Below, in pieces: positions 8,579-18,149 of a DNA stretch of 64,000 bases (position 1 is its first letter; every line of letters begins with the position of its first letter). Under the pieces are notes generated by a model that was not told the DNA's origin, did not search any database, and saw nothing but the letters and a program-made list of their open reading frames with translations. This stretch comes from JADKCL01 sp046329055 (GTDB taxonomy: Bacteria > Bacteroidota > Bacteroidia > J057 > JADKCL01). The stretch spans positions 13,192-77,191 of the forward strand of contig JAXLVK010000017.1 in NCBI GenBank assembly GCA_046329055.1, written 5' to 3'. Position numbers and translations under genes: made by a program.

Positions 8579-9301
8579 TCAAAGGTGCGCCATCATGTCC
8601 TCAACTCGGAGGGGCTTTTCGGACACGAAGCCTTCCCCGTATTGGACGCCAATGAGGTGCCCCATTTCCTTGAGACGGGCCTGAATTTGATCCAGAAAAG
8701 CTCGGGAGGAGATATAGGTTTCCGGCTCGTCGCTTTCGGGATTGTAGAATTGCGAGGAAAAGGCCTTGATCGCTGCCATCTTCGTCTCAAAATGCGGGGT
8801 CACATCCACCACGAAATCCGGCATGATCAACTGATCCTGGATGTATTTCCAGACTTTGGCCGGGCGCCATGGGGCTTGGGGGCTTCCCTCCCACTCCGTT
8901 TCGATCCGACGCAAACCTGAAAGGAAGGCCGCGTCCCGTGCCAACTGCGAGCCTTTCCCGTGGTCCGGGTGGCGGTCATAGGGGGCATTGATCAGAAGGA
9001 TTTCGGGACGAAAACGCCGAATCGCCGTGATCAGTGCCAACTGATGGGCCTCGTCGTTCAGAAAAAAGCCGTCCCGAAGGCGCAGGTTCACGCGAGCGGT
9101 AAGTCCGAGGATCTTGGCAGATGCTGCGGCTTCTTGGTCCCGGATTTCGGGGGTGCCCCGCGTTCCAAGTTCTCCACGCGTCAGGTCGGCAATGCCCACC
9201 TTGCGGCCTTGGGCCACCAACTTGGCAATCGTGCCACCACAACCAAGCTCAGCATCATCGGGGTGTGCCGCAAAAACCAGCACATCAAGTTTAGGATCCA
9301 T
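8579..9301 (-). CDS. bshB1: Bacillithiol biosynthesis deacetylase BshB1
   Basis: 240 residues, family LmbE-like zinc deacetylase (PIG-L fold). Hydrolyses GlcNAc-malate to GlcN-malate in bacillithiol synthesis. The metal motif AHPDDAE is at residues 12-18 and the second metal motif HPDHG lies near residue 110. The LTRGELGTRG and FYNPESDEPETYIS motifs are typical of BshB1 rather than of other LmbE proteins. Cytoplasmic. No other bsh gene is nearby. The T9SS gene upstream ends only 14 nt away on the same strand. Confidence 0.93.
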   Translation of the reverse strand: MDPKLDVLVFAAHPDDAELGCGGTIAKLVAQGRKVGIADLTRGELGTRGTPEIRDQEAAASAKILGLTARVNLRLRDGFFLNDEAHQLALITAIRRFRPEILLINAPYDRHPDHGKGSQLARDAAFLSGLRRIETEWEGSPQAPWRPAKVWKYIQDQLIMPDFVVDVTPHFETKMAAIKAFSSQFYNPESDEPETYISSRAFLDQIQARLKEMGHLIGVQYGEGFVSEKPLRVEDMMAHL

Positions 9302-9315
9302 TCGAAATCAGTGCA

Positions 9316-11232
9316 TTAACGAACAATCTGGACCTTGGTCCAGCCGGATTCCGAATGACCTTGGCCCGTGGAATGCGATGCTTGAAGCAGATAGATTCCC
9401 GAACCAAGTCCCTGCGGAACTGGCAGGATAACCGTGCGAGCAGCCGTAAGGTTTTCCCAAACCTGCAATTCCCTGCCTTGGAGGTCGATCAGACGGAAAC
9501 TCTGACGGCCGGAGGACATGTCGCCCTTGAACACCAAGCGGATTTCATCGGAGGTCACGGGCTGCGGCGCAACCTGAAACTGCAACGCGACGGCTTCATG
9601 CCCGGTCGGTGACGCAGCGACAATCGATGACTTCGTTTTGAATTCGGGGCGGATCATGAGCCTGCCGATGTTCGTCGAAAGCTGGAATTCCGCGGTGTTG
9701 TTCTCGTAATACACCGAATTGTCGGAGCTGTTTTTGTCAAAGCCGATCCCGATGGGATGGCCATCTGACTGCCGCATTCCCACCCAAAAGGTTGTCGGAA
9801 CCACCACCGGATTGATCAATTGGTAACGGACAAAGGCATTGCTGCCATTGCCGTAGCTCACGTTCATGCCGCCACTGGTCTCACTGAGGGACGAATCCAC
9901 TCCCAATGTGTCCCAAACGACCATGCGGAAGCCCTTTCCATCCATGTCGATGCTCTGGTTGTTGAGCGGATTGTAGTAGATGCTGGGCGCAAACCGCATC
10001 CAAACCGCAACGAGGGTGTCGGCACGTGGGATATGGAATTCTTGGCAAAATGCCCTGGCCGCCAAAAGGCCGTAGGACCAATCGGAAACGCCGTCATCCA
10101 GCGCCAAGATTGAATCCAGGCGGTAGGTCGTGGTGAGGGTGTCATTCGACGAGTGGGCATCGGCCGGACCGGTGCGGACAGCGGTCACGCGCATGGCCCC
10201 GTAGTTGTTGAGGTTCGCGGACTGGTCGGAGAATGCTGCTGTGGTGGGGTGCTCTTGGCCGAAGCCTGCCAAAGCCGGGACAGAAGCGGAGACGATGGTC
10301 GTGCCGGAGAACGTGTTGGCTCCGGTAGGGTCGTCGAGGGTGAAGCTCAGGTTGGCGGAGGTGGCCGGATCGCCTGCGTTGGCGAGGGCGGCTTGCATGG
10401 TTGCCATCAGGTTAGAGCCTGGATACAGCTTCCGGGGCATCGCAGTGTAGGGGAAGATCGGCCCTTGTTCGATGCGGGTGATGGATGCGTCCGCAAATGC
10501 AGCATCGTTGGATGTCCGGCCCGCGTTCATATAGACATAGTCCAAATGGAACTGATCGAGCTCGCCATTCAGCGAAGCCATGGAGACGAACTTGAAATGG
10601 AAATTGCTGTGGAAGAAGAATTGGCTATCGAGGCGGACATGGTAGAGTTGGAAATTCGATTCCGAGCTACCCAAGCCCTTGAGGGCCCATACCTTCATGT
10701 ATTCGTAATCGCCCGTCGAGTCAAATAGCAAGACCAAGGAATCCAATGCCTCGGGTGACTCCCCTGTGCCGCCGCGCTCCACGAAGAAGCTCAGGTACAC
10801 ACTGTCAGCCACGGAAAGCCCGGAAAGGTCGATGGGCTGGGAAGTGAGGGTATCGGCTTCGCCCGAGGCTAGGTCGATTTCGTATTTCACGCCCTGGAAG
10901 CTGACCCCGTCAAACGTCGCCACTCCTTTGGAGGGGACATTGAGGCCCTTCTGGATAGAAAGCGTGGGGCGGCACTGGTCAAGCGGGGGAAACAGCCATT
11001 TCAGTGTATCGGGAGACAACCCATTGTTGGAGAAGTCGTCGAAAAAGGGCAGCGTGAGGGTCGTTGTCTTCGCCTGCGATGCCTCAGGACGCGACTCCCG
11101 GAGGTTGGAAGGCGCGGGTTGCCGGATCGATTGATCTGAAAAAAGCACTTCCTGGGCGGGCAAGAGGCCGGAAGCAATCAGCAACAGGGTCAAGGAAAGG
11201 AAAAGACGAGATGGCTGCAATTGCATCTGCAT
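9316..11232 (-). CDS. Secreted protein with T9SS type A sorting domain
   Basis: 638 residues with a signal peptide ending near LLPAQ. The centre is beta-rich with a jelly-roll-like segment (FDDFSNNGLSPDTLKW near residue 65) found in many Bacteroidota surface proteins. The C-terminus (residues about 560-638: LIDLQGRELQVW, GIYLLQAS, WTKVQIVR) is a T9SS type A sorting signal. No enzymatic motif is visible. Probably surface-attached or secreted. It may be co-transcribed with bshB1, but the functions appear unrelated. Confidence 0.8.
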   Translation of the reverse strand: MQMQLQPSRLFLSLTLLLIASGLLPAQEVLFSDQSIRQPAPSNLRESRPEASQAKTTTLTLPFFDDFSNNGLSPDTLKWLFPPLDQCRPTLSIQKGLNVPSKGVATFDGVSFQGVKYEIDLASGEADTLTSQPIDLSGLSVADSVYLSFFVERGGTGESPEALDSLVLLFDSTGDYEYMKVWALKGLGSSESNFQLYHVRLDSQFFFHSNFHFKFVSMASLNGELDQFHLDYVYMNAGRTSNDAAFADASITRIEQGPIFPYTAMPRKLYPGSNLMATMQAALANAGDPATSANLSFTLDDPTGANTFSGTTIVSASVPALAGFGQEHPTTAAFSDQSANLNNYGAMRVTAVRTGPADAHSSNDTLTTTYRLDSILALDDGVSDWSYGLLAARAFCQEFHIPRADTLVAVWMRFAPSIYYNPLNNQSIDMDGKGFRMVVWDTLGVDSSLSETSGGMNVSYGNGSNAFVRYQLINPVVVPTTFWVGMRQSDGHPIGIGFDKNSSDNSVYYENNTAEFQLSTNIGRLMIRPEFKTKSSIVAASPTGHEAVALQFQVAPQPVTSDEIRLVFKGDMSSGRQSFRLIDLQGRELQVWENLTAARTVILPVPQGLGSGIYLLQASHSTGQGHSESGWTKVQIVR

Positions 11233-11305
11233 TCTGGGTTGAAGTCTCTAAAAGGCTAAAATTAGGGGAATTGCCCGAAGGAAGAAAGGCAATTCCAATT
11301 GCAGT

Positions 11306-12139
11306 TTATTCGCCGCCGTCGGAAGAGGAGCTGCCATCGCCGCCCTCGATCACTCCGCCGCCGCCTTCGATGACGTCACCCGGCTCAGGACCAGCGATCC
11401 AGAGGTCCATCTCCTGACCCAGGTGGATCGAGTCGCCCTCGGTATAGCGTGGATATTGCTGGATCACCGTCTCGATGGGCTTGGCGGAGGCCGGATCAAA
11501 GCTGGTCTTGCCCACACTCAGGCCCAAGCGCAGCAGGGTCGCCAATGCAACGTTGTAAGGCTGCCCGACAAGGTCGGGGATTTGCACTTTTTGGTCGCCC
11601 TTGCCCTTCGCAACCGTCAAGTCGATCTTGGAACCCTTGCGGATTTCATCGCCTTCCTTGAGGGCTTTTCCCTTGAAGCTCGCGGCAAGGACGAGGTCGG
11701 CAAACTCATGCGGGACAAATTTGACAGAGCCCAATTGCAGGCCTACACCTTCGAGGCGCAGCTTGGCTTGGTATTGGGAGACGCCGTTGATGTCCGGGAA
11801 TTTCACAACCGGGGCGACAACCTTGTTGACAGTCAGGTAAATGCGGCGACCAGGCTTGACCTTGCTCCCTCCGATGGGATCTTGGGAAATCACCGAAAGC
11901 GGAGGCAAGGCATTCAAGAACAGCGAATCGGCCACTTCATACTCCAATCCAGCTTCCTCGATTTTGGCGATGGCCTCTTCCAAGTTCAATTTGGCCACCT
12001 CCGGCACGGCAGTCTCCTCACCATGATTGGTGTACATGGGGAGGAAAACGAAAAAAAACAGGAGGTAGGACACCAACGCGAAGCCGACGACCACGGCCAA
12101 AGTGATGAAAAACTCTCTGGATTTGAAGTATTTGAGCAT
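11306..12139 (-). CDS. Membrane-anchored PASTA-domain protein
   Basis: 277 residues. The ATG at 12139 gives a short cytoplasmic tail, one N-terminal membrane helix (ITLAVVVGFALVSYLLFFFV) and three PASTA domains outside (VPEVAKLNLEEAIAKIEEAG, then FPDINGVSQYQAKLRLEGVG, then IPDLVGQPYNVALATLLRLG). A Gly/Ser/acidic tail (GGGVIEGGDGSSSS) ends it. PASTA domains bind peptidoglycan or muropeptides. Here there is no kinase or transpeptidase domain attached. Upstream starts to 12223 exist but lack a signal-anchor. Confidence 0.88.
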   Translation of the reverse strand: MLKYFKSREFFITLAVVVGFALVSYLLFFFVFLPMYTNHGEETAVPEVAKLNLEEAIAKIEEAGLEYEVADSLFLNALPPLSVISQDPIGGSKVKPGRRIYLTVNKVVAPVVKFPDINGVSQYQAKLRLEGVGLQLGSVKFVPHEFADLVLAASFKGKALKEGDEIRKGSKIDLTVAKGKGDQKVQIPDLVGQPYNVALATLLRLGLSVGKTSFDPASAKPIETVIQQYPRYTEGDSIHLGQEMDLWIAGPEPGDVIEGGGGVIEGGDGSSSSDGGE

Positions 12140-12266
12140 ACGGGGTAAAACTAAGCAAATATTGAACGGGAGAGTGTTTGGGGCTGCTTGTGACCGTGGG
12201 GAGTAATCCACAGGGTATTCCACAGATTTGTCCGGGAGTTGATACGGCAGGTAGCGGCGAAAGGAT

Positions 12267-12941
12267 TCATGGCTGCTTCCATCTCGCCCCTGCGCGCCAA
12301 GCGAATGCGAGGAAAATCCTCAACCAAGCCTGCCGAATGGCCGAATCCACTGGCTTTTGAGGCAACAAAATCGGATTCGCCCATAGATTCCTGATCTCCA
12401 ACACCATGCAGTCGATGGCATTCTGTTGCCTCCTTTCGGCATCGCCACTTCCCAATTCCAAGATCTCAGCATGGCGCATCAGGTTCCGAAGCGATCGGGC
12501 TTGAGATTCACAGCAATCGCAGGCTACCTTGTCCCATGCATGATCCCAACCAGAGATTCCCGCCAACACCTCTGCCGCTTGGAATTGAGGGATCCATGAT
12601 CCGGCTCCGGCTTTCATCGGGAATTCCGGCTGCTCGGGAAAGCGCAGCTCTTCCCACAGCATATCCTTGTCACGGGACCAAGCTAAAACCAATTTGCTGA
12701 CCACCTCCGTCCGCAAGAGAAGGTTCAAATGATCTCCATCACGCCAAATCCTTTGAATTTCAGCGAAATGCCTCTGCTCAACATCTGCCAATCGAGCTGC
12801 GAAATCCTCATGCAGCGGGTACTTTCGAAGGGGAACAGATACGTCCATTTCGGCCGCAGGTTCATGCCAAATCCATCGCGGAGGTTTCTGGAACAGTTCC
12901 TCGCCGATCGCAGACAACAAATCCGCCAAGGAAGTGCTCAC
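12267..12941 (-). CDS. Hypothetical protein, GTG start coupled to the upstream gene
   Basis: 224 residues, no family recognised. Rich in Trp (at least nine), Leu and Glu and mostly helical. It contains CDCCESQ near the middle. No signal peptide. The start is a GTG at 12939-12941 that overlaps the TGA (12938-12940) of the upstream gene's repaired frame as GTGA. This implies translational coupling and decides the start over a TTG at 12944. Confidence 0.65.
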   Translation of the reverse strand: MSTSLADLLSAIGEELFQKPPRWIWHEPAAEMDVSVPLRKYPLHEDFAARLADVEQRHFAEIQRIWRDGDHLNLLLRTEVVSKLVLAWSRDKDMLWEELRFPEQPEFPMKAGAGSWIPQFQAAEVLAGISGWDHAWDKVACDCCESQARSLRNLMRHAEILELGSGDAERRQQNAIDCMVLEIRNLWANPILLPQKPVDSAIRQAWLRIFLAFAWRAGARWKQP

Positions 12942-13590
12942 CAATGCAGGTGCTTTTGTAGGAAAGCAAAGCCGACTTCGACGCCCAAATAGAGCCGAAA
13001 TCCGGTATGCCCCTTGTCCAGAATGGAAATTCGTACCAATTGCTCGTCATGTGGACGCTGTCATGCCCCGTGCCCGCAGGCGTGATCGGCGGGCCAAGAG
13101 CTCGAACCGCCCATGAATCCATAAGCAAATCTTTGCGCGGCCCTGTAATAATCTGATAACCAACTGTTCCTCCGGCCGACACTTGGAAAATCCGAGTCTT
13201 GTCCACGATCTGCAAGTCGGTATTGTAATTCGTGAGCCAGAGTTGCCTCGCGCCCACCTGCGCCTGCACGAAGAAGCCGTGCGGCGACATGCCCGCAGGC
13301 AGGAAATACCGCCTCGCGCCCGCACGCAGGCCGACGCCATAGTACTTCTGCGGAAATCCGGGCCGGCCGAAGGTATCATTGGACTTGCCGCGCCAATACT
13401 GATGGTAGCCGTAAGGGGCGAGGTACCAGAAATAATCCTTGTCCTTGAACATCCGGTGCTCGACCGCGACGCGCAACTCCTTGAAAACGAATGACAGCGG
13501 ATCCACCTTGAACAGGCGTTGCTTGCGCAATTGTCCATTGACCTGCAAGCCGAGCAGGAGCAATAGGACCGCTGTGACCCAAGTTTTCAT
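12938..13590 (-). CDS. Putative outer-membrane beta-barrel protein, frameshifted
   Basis: Starts at the ATG at 13590 with a signal peptide (KTWVTAVLLLLLGLQVNG). Alternating aromatic strands and a Gly/Tyr-rich body (YWRGKSNDTFGRPGF, RAGARRYFLPAG) follow, like small DUF3575-type barrels. As sequenced, the frame leaves the expected one between 13041 and 13061 and runs on to 12862. If one base is restored there, the C-terminus becomes a typical last barrel strand (GFRLYLGVEVGFAF) and stops at 12938, overlapping the next start as GTGA. A 1-nt deletion in the sequence is therefore likely. The function is unknown. Confidence 0.7.
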
Positions 13591-13636
13591 TGTCCCAAGA
13601 TACGTATTCTCGCCCATAAGCATCGAAAAAGCTGCC

Positions 13637-15256
13637 CTATCGCCGGACGCGGAAGGTACGCTTGGTCTCCCTCCTGCTGAACAGCCGCCCGATCGGGGAA
13701 GCAATCCAACGCATGGCGCGACCCACCGGCGGGATTTGATAGAGCCAAAAGAGCGGGTTGGTGATGATGAGGAGACGGACCAAGTTGCGAGAGAAACGCC
13801 AGAGATTGTCTCCCGAGAAAAGCTGGATCGTCGAGGTGCTTTCCAAGCTCAAGATCAAGGCCAGCGGAAGCATCACAAAGACGGGTAGCCAAGCGCCAAC
13901 CCAGGGCTCAAGGACATTTTCCGTGGCCATCTTCTTGCCCTGGATCATGATCACATAAAAGGTCAGGTACAGCACCACGGAAACCACCATGGGCACGCCG
14001 ACACCACCCTTGCGGATGATCGCGCCCAGCGGCGCTCCGATGAACAGAAAAATGAGGCAGGCGAGCGGCAGCGAAATCTTGAAATGGAACTCGATTTCCC
14101 GTTCCCGCACCTTCATGTCCTGCTCCTCCAAGAGCTTGACCGCCTGTTGCGCGAGGATCCGGGATTGGCTCGTCCGGGCCACCGCGTCCTGCAGGATGTA
14201 GGCACGCTTGTTCTTTGGGAAATACTGCAGGATGTTTTCCGGCGGGATCGCGTAGGTCAGCGAGTCCACCTCGATGAAGCTGGAATCGATCTTGAGGTTT
14301 TCTTCCAATGCCGCCGAAAACTGCCCCACAAGGCCCTTTTTCACCGTCTCGATGCTGTCCATCGCCCCTCGCAGCTGCGACAGGTTCAGCATGTAGTGGT
14401 GGGTGCTGAAGGCACTCTCCTCCGTATGCTCCGCCCCATAGCCCTGCATGTCGAAATTGTAATACAATGAGTCGAAAAACACCCGGACAAACCGTTCGGT
14501 CTGTGTCCCATAGCGGTTTGGCTCCCTCCTCCCCTCGTAGGTCGCGCCGTGGTAAAGCATCATGTGCATGTACCGGCCGTAGGGATCGAGCTTCAATGTC
14601 CCCGATTGCGCCGTCACAAAGCGGTTGTTGATGCTGCTAGAGTCCCGAATGACGCCGAATTCACCAGGGGTGCCACGATTGTAATACATCACAGGCATGG
14701 TGTCCCTGCCGTAGCGGGTATGGTCGTAGATGGTGATCCCGTAAAGCATCTCCTTGGAGACATCCTTGTCGGTGATGCGGATCACGTAGTTGTCGATGCC
14801 GGAATTGAAGTGCCCGGGCTCCAATCGAAACACAGGCTTCAGTTGCTGGACGTCGTAGAGGATCGCGTACAATTTCAGGTTGGCCCAGGGCACCACATAC
14901 GACGACAATCCGAATGAGATCATGGACACCACCAAGGTGGCAAAGACCATGGGGCGAATCACCCGAGGCAGGGACATCCCCGCCGACCGCATCGCGGCCA
15001 ACTCATAATTCTCCCCGAAACTGCCTGTGGTGAAGAGGGAGGATAGCAACACCGCCACCGGCATCGCCAATACCATCAAGGAGATGGATGCAAATGCAAA
15101 AATCTTGAGGACCGTGAGGGTTTCAAGCCCCTTGCCGAAGAGGTCGCCCTTGTATCGGGACAAAAATTGGAGCACAAGGATGACAAGGCTCACTCCGAAG
15201 CTGCTCAAGAGTGGCCTGAGGTAGGACATGAGTATGAACTTGTTCAGCCGTGTCAC
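13637..15256 (-). CDS. LptF/LptG-family permease (copy 1)
   Basis: About 539 residues from the GTG at 15256 (VTRLNKFILMSYLRPLL). A longer frame from 15313 lacks a plausible N-terminus. Six membrane helices in the LptF/G arrangement, three N-terminal and three C-terminal, flank a large periplasmic jelly-roll domain. The conserved LAMPVAVLLSSLFTTG and IGAPLGAIIRKGG segments are characteristic. Partner of the LptB ATPase in lipopolysaccharide extraction from the inner membrane. A second homologue lies at 16197-17960, so the pair may be LptF and LptG, but which is which cannot be told here. Confidence 0.9.
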   Translation of the reverse strand: MTRLNKFILMSYLRPLLSSFGVSLVILVLQFLSRYKGDLFGKGLETLTVLKIFAFASISLMVLAMPVAVLLSSLFTTGSFGENYELAAMRSAGMSLPRVIRPMVFATLVVSMISFGLSSYVVPWANLKLYAILYDVQQLKPVFRLEPGHFNSGIDNYVIRITDKDVSKEMLYGITIYDHTRYGRDTMPVMYYNRGTPGEFGVIRDSSSINNRFVTAQSGTLKLDPYGRYMHMMLYHGATYEGRREPNRYGTQTERFVRVFFDSLYYNFDMQGYGAEHTEESAFSTHHYMLNLSQLRGAMDSIETVKKGLVGQFSAALEENLKIDSSFIEVDSLTYAIPPENILQYFPKNKRAYILQDAVARTSQSRILAQQAVKLLEEQDMKVREREIEFHFKISLPLACLIFLFIGAPLGAIIRKGGVGVPMVVSVVLYLTFYVIMIQGKKMATENVLEPWVGAWLPVFVMLPLALILSLESTSTIQLFSGDNLWRFSRNLVRLLIITNPLFWLYQIPPVGRAMRWIASPIGRLFSRRETKRTFRVRR

Positions 15257-15375
15257 CCCTTGGTCGGCATCATTCGTTCTCCCTGATTGCCACCGAACCT
15301 GCGCTGGCACCAAAAGGATGTCTAACCTAGTGGAAAATCCAGCAACAGCCGCGATGATTGTTCAAAAAAAGCTGG

Positions 15376-16191
15376 TCAACCCAGCAACTCGAACTGGTCG
15401 GCATCTGCCCAAGCCGGGAATTTCTCCCGATAGGCCGCGAGGCTGTCCCAATCCAATTCGGCGGTGATCAGCGTCGCCTCTCGCCCGCCGTGGCCCAATT
15501 GCTGCCCCAGCGCGGCGAAAAGCAGGCTGTCGCCGCTGTAATCGATCTCATTTCCGTCCGTGCCAGCGCGATTCACCCCCGCCACGTAGGCTTGGTTCTC
15601 AATCGCCCTTGCCTGCAGGAGCGCCTTCCAGTGCGCCACCCGCCTCTCTGGCCAATTCGCGACGTAGAGCAGCAGGTCATACCACATCCGGCCTTCCGGA
15701 TTCATTCCATTGCGGCTCCAGACCGGGAAACGCAGGTCATAGCAGACCATGGGGCAGATGCGCCAGCCATTCAGCGAAAAGACCTGCAGCTCAGCGCCTG
15801 CGCGATAGACCTCATGCTCACCCGCCATCCGGAACAGGTGCCGCTTGTCGTACTTCAGCACCAGCCCAGCGTGGTTCACCACCATGAGACGGTTGTAGTA
15901 TCCACCCGCCTCCTCGACCACCACGCTGCCCACGACCACTGCGTCCATCTTGTTCGCGAGGTGCTGCATCCAAGCGAGGGTATCGCCATCGGCGGCAGGT
16001 TCAGCGATTCCTTGAGGCTTCATGGTGAAGCCCGTGCTGAACATCTCCGGCAGGATGATGAGGTCATGCTTCCCTTCCTGCCCATGCAACATATTGGCGG
16101 CGCGGCTCCAGTTCTCTTGGGGATTTTCCCAAGCCAGATCCATTTGCACCAAGCATACCCTGAGCGGGCCGGGGAGTACTTCTAGTTCCAT
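15376..16191 (-). CDS. Carbon-nitrogen hydrolase, omega-amidase (YafV/Nit2-like)
   Basis: 271 residues of the nitrilase superfamily. The catalytic triad is visible: Glu49 (LPEMFSTGF), Lys116 (YDKRHLF), Cys150 (VCYDLRFPVWSRN). The motif set and length fit the omega-amidase branch, which hydrolyses alpha-ketoglutaramate or alpha-ketosuccinamate as metabolite repair. Cytoplasmic. It sits between two LptF/G-like permeases, 5 nt downstream of the second one, so it is in that operon although functionally unrelated. Confidence 0.9.
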   Translation of the reverse strand: MELEVLPGPLRVCLVQMDLAWENPQENWSRAANMLHGQEGKHDLIILPEMFSTGFTMKPQGIAEPAADGDTLAWMQHLANKMDAVVVGSVVVEEAGGYYNRLMVVNHAGLVLKYDKRHLFRMAGEHEVYRAGAELQVFSLNGWRICPMVCYDLRFPVWSRNGMNPEGRMWYDLLLYVANWPERRVAHWKALLQARAIENQAYVAGVNRAGTDGNEIDYSGDSLLFAALGQQLGHGGREATLITAELDWDSLAAYREKFPAWADADQFELLG

Positions 16192-16196
16192 TTTCC

Positions 16197-17960
16197 CTAG
16201 GTTTTGGTTTGAGATTCCTGATAGGCCTTCCGGGCGTCGGCCTTGGATTTTTCACGCAGCTTGATGAGTTCCTCCACGGAAAGTGTATGTCGCTGCGGTC
16301 CCTTTTTCTTCATGAATGGGAGCCATCCGAACAGGAACCTCGTGATCCTGTACCAGCTCGCGCCGTAGAGAAACGGTGCCTCCGTCGCGCTCTGCCGGGT
16401 GAAGAAGATGGCCATCGGCATCATCACCAGGATGGGCAGCCATACCCCTGTCCAGATCGGCAATACGTCCTCCCGCGCCAATTTCTTTCCCTGCATCATC
16501 AAGATGTAGAAAATGATGAAGAACACGATCGAGAAGATGACCGGCACCCCGATGCCACCCTTCCGAATGATCGCCCCTAGGCTTGCGCCGAGAAACAGGA
16601 AGACGATGCAGCTCGCAGGCAGCATCCACCGTGTATGCAGTTCGATTTCAAACTTTCGAATCTTATCGGCCTCACGTTCCTCCCGCTCGACCATGATCTT
16701 GCTGTAGTTCTCCATCGCCTGCACCTGATTGATGGTCTTGGCGAGGAGGTCCTTCTTGGTCATGTCGGGAAACCACTCCAGAACAGGCTTTTCCAATGAG
16801 CCAGCCACGACACCACTCTTACCCACCGGAACCGAGTCATTCGCCAATTGCTCCTTAAAGCTCTTGTTCATGGTGGTGTCCAAGTGCATGTACTTCCGGT
16901 TGAAGTCCTTGTAGTCCTCCACGAAAGTCCCCGATCGACCGTAGAGGCTGTCGATCGCCTTGTTCAACTCGAAGACATTCAGCATATAATGGTGATTGCT
17001 GAAGGTCTCTTCGTCGCTTTGCTCCAAGTTGAAGCCCTGCAAGGTCACCCGGTACCGGAGTGTATCGAAATGAAAAACCTGCGTCCGTTCAGTCTTGGGG
17101 CCGCCGCCTTCATTGGGTGATTTCTCATAGACTTCACCGAACAGCAGTGTCATGTCCAGATAGCCTGTCGCCTTGCTCGGGATCATCGTCCCTTTCGAAG
17201 CCAGGGTGATGCGGTTGTTCCCGATTTGATCCGTATGATCGAAAATCTTGACGCGGTACAATGTGTCTGTTTCCCTATCAATGTCCCCCACATGCACCGT
17301 CATCCCGTCAATGCCGCCATAGAAGTGATTGGGTTTCAAGGCAAACGTCGGCTTCACCTTGCTCAGGTCGTAGAGCAGGGTGTACAGCTTGAGGTTGGCC
17401 ATCGGGGTAATGAAAAACGAGAAGAACATACTCCCAATGGTGATCACCATCGTAGCATGGATCAGGGGTCGAATCGCCTTGAACAAACCAACACCACCGG
17501 ATTTCAGGGCTGCGAGTTCGTAGCGTTCGCCCATGTTGCCCATCGTGAGCAGCGACGACAGCAACACCCCCAATGGCAATGCCAGCGTCACCAAGGTCAG
17601 GCATGCCAGCATGAAAACCTTGCCCAAAACAGAGGAATCGAGGCCCTTGCCCATGATGTCCTCCATGTACTTGGCGAGGAATTGCAGAACCAAAACAAAC
17701 AGGATCACTGTGAAGGCGATCAAGAAGGGTCCGACAAATGACCGGAGGATGAGGATATGGATCTTGAGCCGATTCACGAAGAGGCTCAAGCAGGCGATGT
17801 CAAAGACGATCGCCATGATCTGCGCATCGCGGTGGATGTCGAGTTGGTGTTCACAAAATCCGGGAAACAGCACCAACAGGCCCAAAAACGTCACCATCAA
17901 TGCCGCCACAGTGGGCGCCACGTACGGCGACAGGTCGATTTTGAGCTTAAAGATCTTCAA
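16197..17960 (-). CDS. LptF/LptG-family permease (copy 2) with N-terminal extension
   Basis: 587 residues. The LptF/G core begins near residue 63 (NRLKIHILILRSFVGPF) and shows LALPLGVLLSSLLTMGNMG, the jelly-roll region and the LGASLGAIIRKGG loop. Before it is an extension of about 60 residues with two probable membrane helices (APTVAALMVTFLGLLVLFP and IMAIVFDIACLSLFV), not present in copy 1. A TAATTTTG box at 17988-17995 (minus strand) lies 28 nt upstream and supports the long start. It probably acts with copy 1 in lipopolysaccharide transport. Confidence 0.9.
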   Translation of the reverse strand: MKIFKLKIDLSPYVAPTVAALMVTFLGLLVLFPGFCEHQLDIHRDAQIMAIVFDIACLSLFVNRLKIHILILRSFVGPFLIAFTVILFVLVLQFLAKYMEDIMGKGLDSSVLGKVFMLACLTLVTLALPLGVLLSSLLTMGNMGERYELAALKSGGVGLFKAIRPLIHATMVITIGSMFFSFFITPMANLKLYTLLYDLSKVKPTFALKPNHFYGGIDGMTVHVGDIDRETDTLYRVKIFDHTDQIGNNRITLASKGTMIPSKATGYLDMTLLFGEVYEKSPNEGGGPKTERTQVFHFDTLRYRVTLQGFNLEQSDEETFSNHHYMLNVFELNKAIDSLYGRSGTFVEDYKDFNRKYMHLDTTMNKSFKEQLANDSVPVGKSGVVAGSLEKPVLEWFPDMTKKDLLAKTINQVQAMENYSKIMVEREEREADKIRKFEIELHTRWMLPASCIVFLFLGASLGAIIRKGGIGVPVIFSIVFFIIFYILMMQGKKLAREDVLPIWTGVWLPILVMMPMAIFFTRQSATEAPFLYGASWYRITRFLFGWLPFMKKKGPQRHTLSVEELIKLREKSKADARKAYQESQTKT

Positions 17961-17987
17961 ACAGGTCTATGGCGATTCCGGAAGGTG

Positions 17988-17995
17988 CAAAATTA
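17988..17995 (-). promoter_or_regulatory. -7 box TAATTTTG before LptF/G copy 2
   Basis: Exact TAnnTTTG consensus on the minus strand, 28 nt before the ATG at 17960. Confidence 0.5.
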
Positions 17996-18057
17996 GAACG
18001 CGCACCTCAATTCCCAAGATTGTAGCCCGGCAAAATCCGTACCAATTCAGATAGCAA

Positions 18058-18097
18058 TGAGCAGATAGCAGTTCTTTTCGTTACTACTATCTGCTCA
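18058..18097. repeat. GATAGCA-type inverted repeat
   Basis: TGAGCAGATAG (18058-18068) and CTATCTGCTCA (18087-18097) form a perfect 11-bp stem. The same short unit recurs at 20325-20408, 26136-26245 and 26976-27060. It lies between the permease and the divIC-like gene. Confidence 0.8.
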
Positions 18098-18149
18098 CAT
18101 GAAGGGTTGTGATTGTGGAAACCACCGATCAGAAAGGGGAAGCGCCCTC

